A stretch of DNA of 5,884 bases, from the NCBI GenBank assembly GCA_963789885.1, contig CAWBNB010000001.1:1-5884 (forward strand), read 5' to 3'. The position numbers and the translations under genes are program-made. The first letter of the stretch is position 1. Each line of letters opens with the position of its first letter. The notes under the pieces are model-generated. The model was not told where the DNA came from, searched no databases, and saw only the letters and a program-made list of their open reading frames with translations. Below, one piece after another: positions 1 through 5,884 of the stretch. The stretch is from DATEDA01 sp963789885 (GTDB lineage Bacteria > Pseudomonadota > Gammaproteobacteria > Burkholderiales > SG8-39).

Positions 1-2493
1 CCCGCCCCGAAGGTCCGCGCCAGCTCCGCTTCCGGACCCGCCTCCGACCGGGAGCTTTCGCAGTTCGAGCGGCTGCTCGCCGAGCTGTCGGCGCGGTTCA
101 TCAATCTGCCCGCAGCCGAAGTCGACGGCGCGATCGCCGACGCGCTGCGGCAGATCGTGGGGATACTCGGCGCCGATCGGAGCCAGCTGATCCGCTTCGA
201 GTACCCGACCGGCGAGGCCTACATCACTCATTCCTGGGCGGTCGACGGCGTGCCGTCGGTGCCGCCCAAGGCCGTTGCCGCCGCGTATCCGTGGGTGGCC
301 GGACGCCTCCGTGCGGGCCACGCTGTCGTGGTGCGTCGCCTGGACGATCTGCCCCCGGGAGCGGCGATCGACAAGGCGTCGTTTCGGCGTGCCGGCGTTC
401 AGTCCAATCTCTCGATGCCCATGCCGGTGGCGGGGCGCGTCGAAGGCGCGATCGCCATCGGCTCCCTCCGGGGCACGCGCGACTGGCCGAAGGAGCTCGT
501 CGAACGGGTCCGGGTGCTGGCGGACGTGTTCGCCAACGCGCTCGCGCACAAGCGCGCGCAGGAAGGGCTCGATGCCGCGATCGGCTTCGAGCAGCTGGTC
601 TCGGAGATCCTGGCCGCGCTGCTTACCGCCGGCCGTGCCGGACAGGCCCGCGTGATCGAGGCCGGCTTGCGCGACATGGCGCAGGCGTTCGGCGCGGACC
701 GTGCCACCCTTTGGCAGCGTCTCGAGGGCGGGAGCGAGTTCACCAAAACCCACCGGTGGCTCGCCGATGGCGTCCCGGCCCCGCCGGATTCGATGGGCGC
801 CGTGCCGCTGCCGTGGATCAGCGCCCGGCTCGTCTCGGGCCTCGTCGTACGCTTCGCGCGCCACGCGGACCTTCCGCCCGCGGCGGCGGCGGATCTGCCC
901 GCGCTCCAGGCGCTCAGCATACGCGCTGCGGTGGTCGTGCCGCTCACGGTGTCCGGCGCCGTCGTCGGCGCGCTCTCGTTCGCCACCGCATGGAAAGACC
1001 GCGAGTGGCCGGACGCGCTCGTCCCGCGGGTGCAGCTCGTCGGCGACGTGCTCGCCGCCGTGCTCGCGCGCCAGGCGGCGGTGCGCCGCGAGGAGGAAGC
1101 GCAGGCCCAGGCCGCTCACGCCGCCCGGATCGGGACGATGGGCGTGTTCGCCGCCTCGCTCGTGCACGAGCTCACCCAGCCGCTCGCCGCGAGCCTCGCC
1201 AACGCGGAGACCGCGGCCGAGCTCCTCGCCGCCCCGGAGCTCGATCTCGACGAGTTGCGGGCGACGGTGTCGGACATCGTCGCCGACGACCGGCGCGTCG
1301 GCGAGCTGATCCAGCAGCTACGCCGGTTCCTCCGCCGCGGCGAGGCGGAGCGGGCGAGGCTCGATCTCCGCGAAGTGGTGGACGAGGTCCTGCGCCTCGC
1401 CGGGAACCCCGTGGCCGAGAAGGGGATCGCGCTTGCGCTCGATCTCCCGGAAGCGCGGTCGGAATTCGTCGGCGATCGCGTGCAGATCCAGCAGGTCCTG
1501 CTGAACCTGCTGCTGAACGCGATCGACGCGGTCGGGAGCTGCGAGCCCGGTTCGCGCCGCGTGAGCGTGCTCGCCCGAGCGTCCGCGAAGGGCATGAGCG
1601 TCGAGGTGGCCGACTCCGGGCGCGGGATGGACGAAGCCACGCTTGCCCGCATCTTCCAGCCGTTCTTCACGACGAAGCCGAACGGCATGGGGCTCGGCCT
1701 GTCGATCAGCCGGAGCATCGTCGCGGCACACGGGGGCACCCTCTCGGTGCGGTCTGCGCCGCGCGAGGGCACAACGTTCCGGGTGGAGCTGCCTTTGCGC
1801 CCGCCGGGCGGGTCCCCGTCCGCGCCGGCGCCGCGCGCGGCGCTCCCCGCACCCCCGGCAAAGGGCATCGGCACGGTCTTCGTCATCGACGACGATCCGT
1901 CGATGCGGCGCGCGCTCGAGCGTCAGCTCCACGGGGCGGGCTATCAGGTCGAGACGTTCGGCTCGGCGCAGGATTTTCTCGAGCGCCCGCCGCACGCGGG
2001 TGCCGCCTGCATCGTGAGCGACGTCCGGATGCCGGGGCTGAGCGGGCTCGATCTGCAGGACTCGCTCGCCCGGGCGGGCCGGGACCTGCCGATGGTGTTC
2101 GTCAGCGGTCACGGCGACATCCCCACCAGCGTGCACGCGATGAAGGCCGGCGCGGTCAGCTTCCTGGCGAAGCCGTTCACGAAGAGCGACGTCCTCGCGG
2201 CGGTCGCGGAGGCACTCGCGCGCTGCCGCCAGCAGGAGAGCACGCGGAAGGAGAAGGCCGAGTTGCGGACCCGCTACGGCTCCATGACGCCGCGCGAACG
2301 CGAAGTGTTCTCCCTCGTGGCGGCGGGCCTGCTCAACAAGCTCGTCGCCGACCGGTTGGGCATCGCCGAGAAGACGGTCAAGATCCATCGCGGCCGCGTG
2401 ATGGAGAAGATGGGCGCGGCGACGGTCGCCGACCTCGTGCGGATGGCCGAGCGGCTCTTGCCGCAGGCGGAGAGCGAAGCGGGGCGCAAGTAA
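1..2493 (+). CDS. Hybrid sensor kinase fused to a FixJ/LuxR-type response regulator (5' end outside window)
   Basis: A cytosolic-looking signalling protein that should autophosphorylate, pass the phosphoryl group to its own receiver and bind DNA. The frame is open from base 1, and GAF-like sequence (LSARFINLP, about nt 88-114) precedes the internal GTG at 157, so the true start lies upstream. Domain order by nucleotide: GAF 1 about 60-560; GAF 2 about 570-1080, visibly related to GAF 1; HisKA with H-box LVHELTQPL and phospho-acceptor His at 1165-1167; HATPase about 1450-1800 with N-box NLLLNAIDA and glycine loop GMGLGLS; a Pro/Ala-rich linker about 1795-1870; receiver 1876-2220 with IDDD, phospho-acceptor Asp at 2020-2022 (SDVRMPG) and Lys at 2170-2172 (AKPF); LuxR/FixJ HTH from about 2284 (MTPREREV, then AEKTVKIHRGRVMEKM). 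No membrane segment is seen. The kinase-receiver-HTH fusion in one chain is unusual, since FixL/FixJ-type systems are normally two proteins. Domain calls are firm; the ligand is unknown. Confidence 0.93.
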   Translation, partial: PAPKVRASSASGPASDRELSQFERLLAELSARFINLPAAEVDGAIADALRQIVGILGADRSQLIRFEYPTGEAYITHSWAVDGVPSVPPKAVAAAYPWVAGRLRAGHAVVVRRLDDLPPGAAIDKASFRRAGVQSNLSMPMPVAGRVEGAIAIGSLRGTRDWPKELVERVRVLADVFANALAHKRAQEGLDAAIGFEQLVSEILAALLTAGRAGQARVIEAGLRDMAQAFGADRATLWQRLEGGSEFTKTHRWLADGVPAPPDSMGAVPLPWISARLVSGLVVRFARHADLPPAAAADLPALQALSIRAAVVVPLTVSGAVVGALSFATAWKDREWPDALVPRVQLVGDVLAAVLARQAAVRREEEAQAQAAHAARIGTMGVFAASLVHELTQPLAASLANAETAAELLAAPELDLDELRATVSDIVADDRRVGELIQQLRRFLRRGEAERARLDLREVVDEVLRLAGNPVAEKGIALALDLPEARSEFVGDRVQIQQVLLNLLLNAIDAVGSCEPGSRRVSVLARASAKGMSVEVADSGRGMDEATLARIFQPFFTTKPNGMGLGLSISRSIVAAHGGTLSVRSAPREGTTFRVELPLRPPGGSPSAPAPRAALPAPPAKGIGTVFVIDDDPSMRRALERQLHGAGYQVETFGSAQDFLERPPHAGAACIVSDVRMPGLSGLDLQDSLARAGRDLPMVFVSGHGDIPTSVHAMKAGAVSFLAKPFTKSDVLAAVAEALARCRQQESTRKEKAELRTRYGSMTPREREVFSLVAAGLLNKLVADRLGIAEKTVKIHRGRVMEKMGAATVADLVRMAERLLPQAESEAGRK

Positions 2494-2513
2494 ACCGTCG
2501 CGAGCGCTGTCCG

Positions 2514-2529
2514 TAGGACCAAGGTCCTA
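2514..2529. promoter_or_regulatory. Perfect 16-bp palindrome, probable operator for a FixJ/TodT/StyR-type HTH
   Basis: TAGGACC-AA-GGTCCTA is a perfect 7-bp inverted repeat with a 2-bp centre, lying 21 bases after the kinase stop codon and upstream of the receiver gene. The ACC-NN-GGT core and 16-bp length match the layout of the StyR/TodT box (ATAAACC-AT-GGTTTAT), bound by FixJ-family regulators of aromatic catabolism. The HTH of the kinase just upstream is in that family, so it is the obvious candidate binder (inference). A two-base centre is too tight for an RNA hairpin loop, which argues against a terminator. If the activator sits at -41.5, transcription would start near 2563. Confidence 0.6.
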
Positions 2530-2550
2530 TTTCCGCAAGTCAGGCGCGCG

Positions 2551-2563
2551 GCGAATACTCGCG
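2551..2563 (+). promoter_or_regulatory. Possible activator-dependent promoter -10 region and start site
   Basis: With an activator centred at -41.5 on the palindrome (centre 2521.5), the -10 region would fall at about 2551-2558, GCGAATAC. It resembles the -10 consensus only weakly, as expected for an activated promoter without a good -35 box. The predicted start near 2563 would give a leader of about 33 bases to the GTG at 2596, with a GAGGA ribosome site in between. This rests on spacing alone. Confidence 0.25.
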
Positions 2564-2565
2564 CG

Positions 2566-2943
2566 GTGCTGGCACCCAGACCCCGAGGACTCCACGTGCT
2601 GCTCGTGGACAACGACGCGTCGCTGCGGCGCGCACTCGCGCGGACGATCCGGCTGGCGGGGTTCGAAGTCGCGGCGTTCCAGTCGGTGGAAGCGCTGCTC
2701 GCCCACGGCGTTCCGGAGCGCGATGCCTGCCTGGTGCTCGACGTGGATCTCCCCGGCATCGGCGGGCGCGAATTCAAGCAGACGCTGGTCGAGGCGGGTC
2801 GCGATCTCCCAACCATCTTCATCACCGCGCTCGAACCCGCCGAGGTGGACGGGTCGCTCGCCGCGTTCGCACCGGTGGCGGTGCTCTACAAGCCGTTCGA
2901 CAAGAAGGACCTGCTCGAGGCGATCGGGCGGGCCTGCAACTGA
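2566..2943 (+). CDS. Stand-alone receiver-domain (CheY/FixJ-type) response regulator
   Basis: A single receiver domain of 125 residues with no output domain. Visible landmarks are the acidic pocket D15/D17 (LLVDNDAS), the phospho-acceptor D59 (LVLDVDLPG), T near the end of beta-4 (IFITA) and the conserved K109 (LYKPFDKKD). It resembles the receiver of the upstream hybrid kinase: both share S-RRAL, an AC-V-DV--PG core, AGRDLP and KPF-K, so it may be a paralogue. It could be phosphorylated by that kinase and act as a phosphate sink or as a signal to another partner (inference). The start is uncertain. GTG 2566 has no ribosome site. GTG 2596 has GAGGA at 2585-2589 with a 6-base gap and still keeps beta-1, giving 115 residues. 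The gene ends 35 bases before the sulfatase start, so the two are probably co-transcribed. Confidence 0.85.
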   Translation: MLAPRPRGLHVLLVDNDASLRRALARTIRLAGFEVAAFQSVEALLAHGVPERDACLVLDVDLPGIGGREFKQTLVEAGRDLPTIFITALEPAEVDGSLAAFAPVAVLYKPFDKKDLLEAIGRACN

Positions 2944-2967
2944 CGTGGAACCGCAACATGCGTGATT

Positions 2968-2971
2968 GGAG
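2968..2971 (+). promoter_or_regulatory. Ribosome binding site that selects the sulfatase start at 2979
   Basis: GGAG stands 7 bases before ATG 2979. The earlier in-frame ATG at 2958 has only a weak GTGGAA-like stretch ahead of it and would put seven polar residues (MRDWSKA) before the signal peptide. ATG 2979 gives a standard Lys-containing n-region followed at once by the hydrophobic core, so it is the better start. Confidence 0.65.
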
Positions 2972-2978
2972 CAAAGCC

Positions 2979-5492
2979 ATGACGACGAACAAACCCCTCG
3001 CACTGCTTCTCGGCTCGATTGCCGCCCTTTTCCTGGCGGTGCTGCCGGCGGCAGCGCAGCAGGTCACCGGCGTGCCCGGTTCGCCGAGCGCCACCACGAC
3101 CCTCAGCGGCAAGCAACTCCCGCCGCCCGACCCGAAATTCGGCGGCGTGATCAAGGATGGCGCCCTGCAGTCGAAACCGTGGTGGCCGCCGCGCGTCGTG
3201 CCACCGAAGGGCGCGCCCAACGTCCTGCTGATCATCACCGACGACGCCGGCTTCGGCGTGCCCAGCACTTTCGGCGGCGTGATTCCGACGCCGTCGATGG
3301 ACCGTATCGCCAAGGAGGGCCTGCGCTATAACCGCATGTTCTCCACCGCGCTGTGCTCGCCCACGCGCGCCGCGCTGATCACCGGCCGCAACCACCACTC
3401 GGCCGGCTTCGGCGTGATCTCCGAGCAGTCCACGGGCTTCCCCGGCTACAACAGCATCATCGGCAAGGACAAGGTCACCATCGGGCGCATCCTGCTCGAC
3501 AACGGCTATTCCACGTCTTGGTTCGGCAAGGACCACAACACGCCCGCGTTCGCCGCCAGCCAGGTCGGCCCGTTCGACCAGTGGCCGACCGGCATGGGCT
3601 TCGAGTACTTCTACGGTTTCGTCGGTGGCGACGCGAACCAGTGGGAGCCGAACCTCTTCCGCAACACGACCCAGATCTATCCGTTCCAGGGCAAGCCGGG
3701 CTGGAACCTCGTCACAGGCATGGCCGACGACGCCATCGACTACATGTCGCGGATTAACCAGACCGACCCCTCCAAGCCGATCTTCATCAAGTACGCGCCC
3801 GGCGCCACGCACGCGCCGCACCACCCGACGAAGGAGTGGGTGGACAAGATCAGCGCGATGCACCTCTTCGACGACGGCTACGAGAAGCTGCGCGAGCGCA
3901 TCTTCGAGAACCAGAAGCGGCTCGGCGTGATCCCCAAGGATGCGAAGCTGACGCCCTGGCCCAATGACGTCCTGAAGCCGTGGGAAAAGCTCAGCGCAGA
4001 GGAGAAGAAGCTCTTCATCCGCCAGGTGGAGGTCTTCGCCGCCTATGCCGCCTACAGCGACCACGAGATCGGTCGCGTGATCCAGCATTTCGAGGACCTC
4101 GGCAAGCTCGACAACACGTTGATCATCTACATCAACGGCGACAACGGCACCAGCGCCGAGGGCGGGCCTATCGGGACCCCGAACGAAGTCGCGTTCTTCA
4201 ACGGCGTCAGCGTGCCCGTCGACGTGCAGATGAAGTTCTACGACGTCTGGGGCACCGAGCAGACCTACAATCACATGTCGGCCGGCTGGTCGTGGGCCTT
4301 CGACACGCCGTTCGACTGGTTCAAGCAGAACGCCTCGAAGCTCGGCGGAACCAACCAGAACATGGTCGTGTCGTGGCCGGCGCGCATCAAGGACAAGGGC
4401 GGACTGCGCGAGCAGTTCATCCACGTGATCGACGTCGTGCCGACGATCCTGGAGGCGGCCGGCATCCGCGCGCCGCAGACCGTCGACGGCATCAAGCAGG
4501 CGCCGATCGAAGGCACGAGCTTCGCCTACACCTTCGACGCGAAGAATGCCAAGGCGCCGTCGCGGCACAAGACCCAGTACTTCGAGATGATGGGCCAGTG
4601 GGCGCTGTACGACGACGGCTGGTTCCTGAGCACGAAGGTCGATCGTGCGCCCTGGGATGCCTTCGGCGCGGCCAACCCGGATCCGCTGAACAACCAGGTG
4701 CTCGAGCTCTACAACCTGAACAAGGACTTCAGCCAGACGCGAGGACGTCGCGGCGAAGTACCCGCAGAAGGTCAAGGAGCTCAGGGAGAAATTCATCGCC
4801 GAGGCGAAGAAGTACCAGGTCTTCCCGCTGGATGCGTCGGTGGCGGCGCGCATCATCGCACCGCGACCGAACATCACCGCCGGGCGCACGGAGTTCGTCT
4901 ACACGCGGCCGATGGTCGGCCTGCCGCAGGGCGACTCGCCGCTGCTGCTGAACACCTCCTACACGATCACCGCCGACATCGAAGTGCCGCAGGGCGGCGC
5001 CGAGGGCATGATCCTGACCTCGGGCGGGCGCTTCGCGGGTTACGGCTTCTACCTGCTGAAGGGCAGGCCGGTGTTCCTGTGGAACCTGGTCGACCTCGAG
5101 CGCGTCAAGTGGGAGGGAGCGGAGGCGCTGACGCCGGGCCGGCACACGGTCGAGTTCGACTTCAAGTACGAGGGGATCGGCGTCGGCACGCTCGCGTTCA
5201 ACAACTTCAGCGGCCTCGCCCAGCCCGGCACCGGCACGCTCAAGGTGGACGGCAAGGTGGTCGACTCGAAGCGGATGGCGAAGACGCTGCCGATGATCCT
5301 GCAGTGGGACGAGAGCTTCGACATCGGCTCCGACACGCTGACCGGCGTGAACGACGCCGACTACCGAGCCGCCGTTCCCGCTCACCGCCAAGTTCAACAA
5401 GCTGACCATCAAGGTGGACCGCCCGCAGCTGTCGGAGGCGGACATCAAGAAGCTGCGCGCGGCGATGACAGGAGAAGGCGAAGCGCGACTAG
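2979..5492 (+). pseudogene. Exported arylsulfatase-type (type I) sulfatase, reading frame broken in the C-terminal part
   Basis: Sulfatases of this family hydrolyse sulfate esters with a formylglycine made from Cys; this one should act in the periplasm. From ATG 2979: signal peptide 1-26 (hydrophobic core, then PAAA before QQ); metal-binding D88/D89 (IITDDAGFG); CSPTR with the formylglycine Cys at 126; G-K184-D-H186; a His cluster THAPHH from 278; metal ligands D388/N389 (NGDNG). Length and phrases such as GPFDQWPTGMGFEYFYGF recall the large (about 780-residue) mycobacterial AtsA-like class. The first frame is sound to T587 (codon 4737). The family-like sequence then continues one frame on (EDVAAKYPQKV, from 4741), shifts again near 5367 (PFPLTAKFNKL) and probably near 5470 (EKAKRD, stop 5490-5492). 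Each shift is one extra base; removing three gives about 836 residues. Read literally, the first frame ends at 5405 after about 220 unrelated residues. Real decay and sequencing error both fit. Confidence 0.85.
4741..5367 (+). other. C-terminal domain segment of the sulfatase, displaced by +1
   Basis: This stretch is the continuation of the sulfatase in the next frame, not a separate gene. It begins EDVAAKYPQKVKELREKF, a helical join, and continues into a beta-rich region (TADIEVPQGGAEG, GGRFAGYGFYLLKGRP, HTVEFDFKYEGIG) typical of the accessory C-terminal domain of large AtsA-like sulfatases. A gene caller would probably start it at the internal ATG 4840 and run on past 5405, giving a false independent protein. 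No ribosome site or signal peptide supports a separate start, and the residues join cleanly to FSQT at 4737. Confidence 0.8.
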
Positions 5493-5569
5493 TCGCATAC
5501 CGCACCGCGTGCCGAGGCGCTCGGGGTGGCAGCGCGATCGTTGCGCGCAACTCTCGGAGGGTGACTGAG

Positions 5570-5758
5570 ATGAATCTGCGGACCATGAACTCCATTCTCG
5601 CGGTGGCTGCATGTGACACCGGGGTCGTATCCCCGGCCGTGGGAGGCCGGGGAGCATTCCCGTCTGTCAAAATCCCGAGACAAACTGGTGTACGTGGCGG
5701 CGCAGCCTCGATCGGCGCGCGGTCAGCTCGATCCATCCAACCGGAGGCTCCGTCATGA
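5570..5758 (+). CDS. Doubtful small ORF (62 residues), possible leader peptide or gene remnant
   Basis: ATG 5570 follows GGAGG at 5556-5560 with a 9-base gap. The peptide begins MNLRTMNSILAVAAC, a short hydrophobic run ending in a lipobox-like VAAC, then turns Gly/Arg/Ser-rich with no recognisable domain. The stop TGA (5756-5758) overlaps the next gene's ATG (5755-5757) as ATGA, an arrangement that often means translational coupling. Against it: the hydrophobic core is only about six residues, two strong hairpins lie inside it, and the frame simply continues the shifted sulfatase tail, so openness here is weak evidence. It could be a leader peptide, a decayed lipoprotein gene or chance. Confidence 0.25.
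   Translation: MNLRTMNSILAVAACDTGVVSPAVGGRGAFPSVKIPRQTGVRGGAASIGARSARSIQPEAPS
5619..5652 (+). promoter_or_regulatory. Two overlapping, mutually exclusive GC hairpins
   Basis: The arm CCCCGG at 5631-5636 can pair upstream with CCGGGG at 5619-5624 (loop TCGTAT, 6 bp). Extended to CCCCGGCC (5631-5638), it can instead pair downstream with GGCCGGGG at 5645-5652 (loop GTGGGA, a perfect 8 bp). The structures compete for the same arm, as in attenuators. No T-run follows, so a classic intrinsic terminator is unlikely; it could slow transcription, protect an mRNA end or act as an attenuator before the last gene. The rest of 5493-5754 shows no clear promoter. Confidence 0.4.
5743..5747 (+). promoter_or_regulatory. 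Strong ribosome binding site for the last gene
   Basis: GGAGG lies 7 bases before ATG 5755, close to ideal spacing. Together with the signal peptide that follows, it fixes the start of the truncated last gene. Confidence 0.75.
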
Positions 5759-5884
5759 ACCGATCCCCGCTTTGCGCAAGACGCCTGCGCGCTCTCACGC
5801 TTGCCGCGCTGATCGCCCTGCCCCAGGCGGGCCTCGCGCAGGGGCCAGCCAAGCCGGCGCCGGGCAAGCCGACCGCAGTGTCCG
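5755..5884 (+). CDS. Secreted or periplasmic protein, N-terminus only (cut by window end)
   Basis: Only the first 43 residues are present. They form a clear export signal: a basic n-region (MNRSPLCARRLR), a hydrophobic core (ALTLAALIALP) and a likely cleavage site after A28 (AGLA before QG). The mature start is rich in Pro, Ala and Lys (PAKPAPGKP), a flexible linker like those ahead of many periplasmic domains. Nothing in it allows a functional call. It lies on the same strand 262 bases after the sulfatase stop and may belong to the same transcription unit or be controlled separately through the hairpin region before it. The sulfatase is also exported, so a shared periplasmic role is possible but unproven. 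Confidence 0.75.
   Translation, partial: MNRSPLCARRLRALTLAALIALPQAGLAQGPAKPAPGKPTAVS

Noticed and set aside
157..159. GTG 157 as the start of the hybrid kinase
   Set aside because: It would cut into the first GAF domain; the frame is open to base 1 and the upstream residues look like the start of a GAF domain.
1318..2388. A 356-codon minus-strand frame under the kinase and receiver
   Set aside because: Shadow of the kinase frame; no ribosome site or domain signal.
291..2516. A 741-codon + strand frame overlapping the hybrid kinase
   Set aside because: Its product is an Arg/Ala/Gly-rich string without domains, while the kinase frame holds all conserved boxes.
2514..2535. Palindrome plus ATTT read as an intrinsic terminator of the kinase gene
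   Set aside because: The centre is only two bases, too tight for a stable hairpin loop, and there is no real T-run. Operator geometry fits better.
2886..4889. A 667-codon open frame on the minus strand across the sulfatase gene
   Set aside because: It is antisense to a clear sulfatase with catalytic motifs. Its translation is low-complexity, rich in Arg, Val, Gly and Asp, with no recognisable motif: the usual shadow in very GC-rich DNA.
4840..5568. Separate gene starting at ATG 4840
   Set aside because: Its sequence is the displaced C-terminal domain of the sulfatase, and it lacks an independent ribosome site. Beyond about 5367 this frame is no longer family-like.
5655..5680. Minus-strand promoter using TTGACA (complement of TGTCAA)
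   Set aside because: The -35 match is perfect, but at 17 bases spacing there is only GCCTCC, no -10 box, and no minus-strand gene downstream.

Overview
The window is very GC-rich, with codons strongly biased to G/C in third position. Together with FixJ/FixL-like signalling proteins and a large periplasmic sulfatase, this suggests a high-GC proteobacterium. Burkholderiales or a nearby lineage is my guess, by style only. All recognisable genes are on the + strand. I see no tRNA, rRNA, CRISPR array, transposase or plasmid function.

Layout. (1) 1-2493: the 3' part of a large soluble sensor kinase, open at the left edge. It has two tandem GAF domains, a HisKA/HATPase kinase core, a receiver domain and a C-terminal LuxR/FixJ-type helix-turn-helix in one chain. 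(2) 2494-2565: a short gap with a perfect 16-bp palindrome, TAGGACC-AA-GGTCCTA, a good candidate operator. (3) 2566-2943: a stand-alone receiver-domain protein related to the receiver of the kinase. (4) 2979-5492: an exported type I sulfatase of about 836 residues with an intact catalytic half. Its C-terminal part is broken by two clear single-base insertions (about 4740 and 5367) and probably a third (about 5470), which together restore the original frame. (5) 5493-5754: a gap with a doubtful 62-residue ORF carrying two mutually exclusive GC-rich hairpins. (6) 5755-end: the start of a secreted protein, cut by the window edge.

Working model (inference). The hybrid kinase senses a small molecule or redox signal through its GAF domains, phosphorylates its own receiver, and uses its HTH to bind the palindrome. 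This would switch on the receiver gene and the downstream sulfatase, and perhaps the last gene. The free receiver could compete for phosphoryl groups and tune the response. The sulfatase would release sulfate or an aryl alcohol from sulfate esters in the periplasm. Whether the sulfatase gene is truly broken or the insertions are sequencing errors is the main open question.
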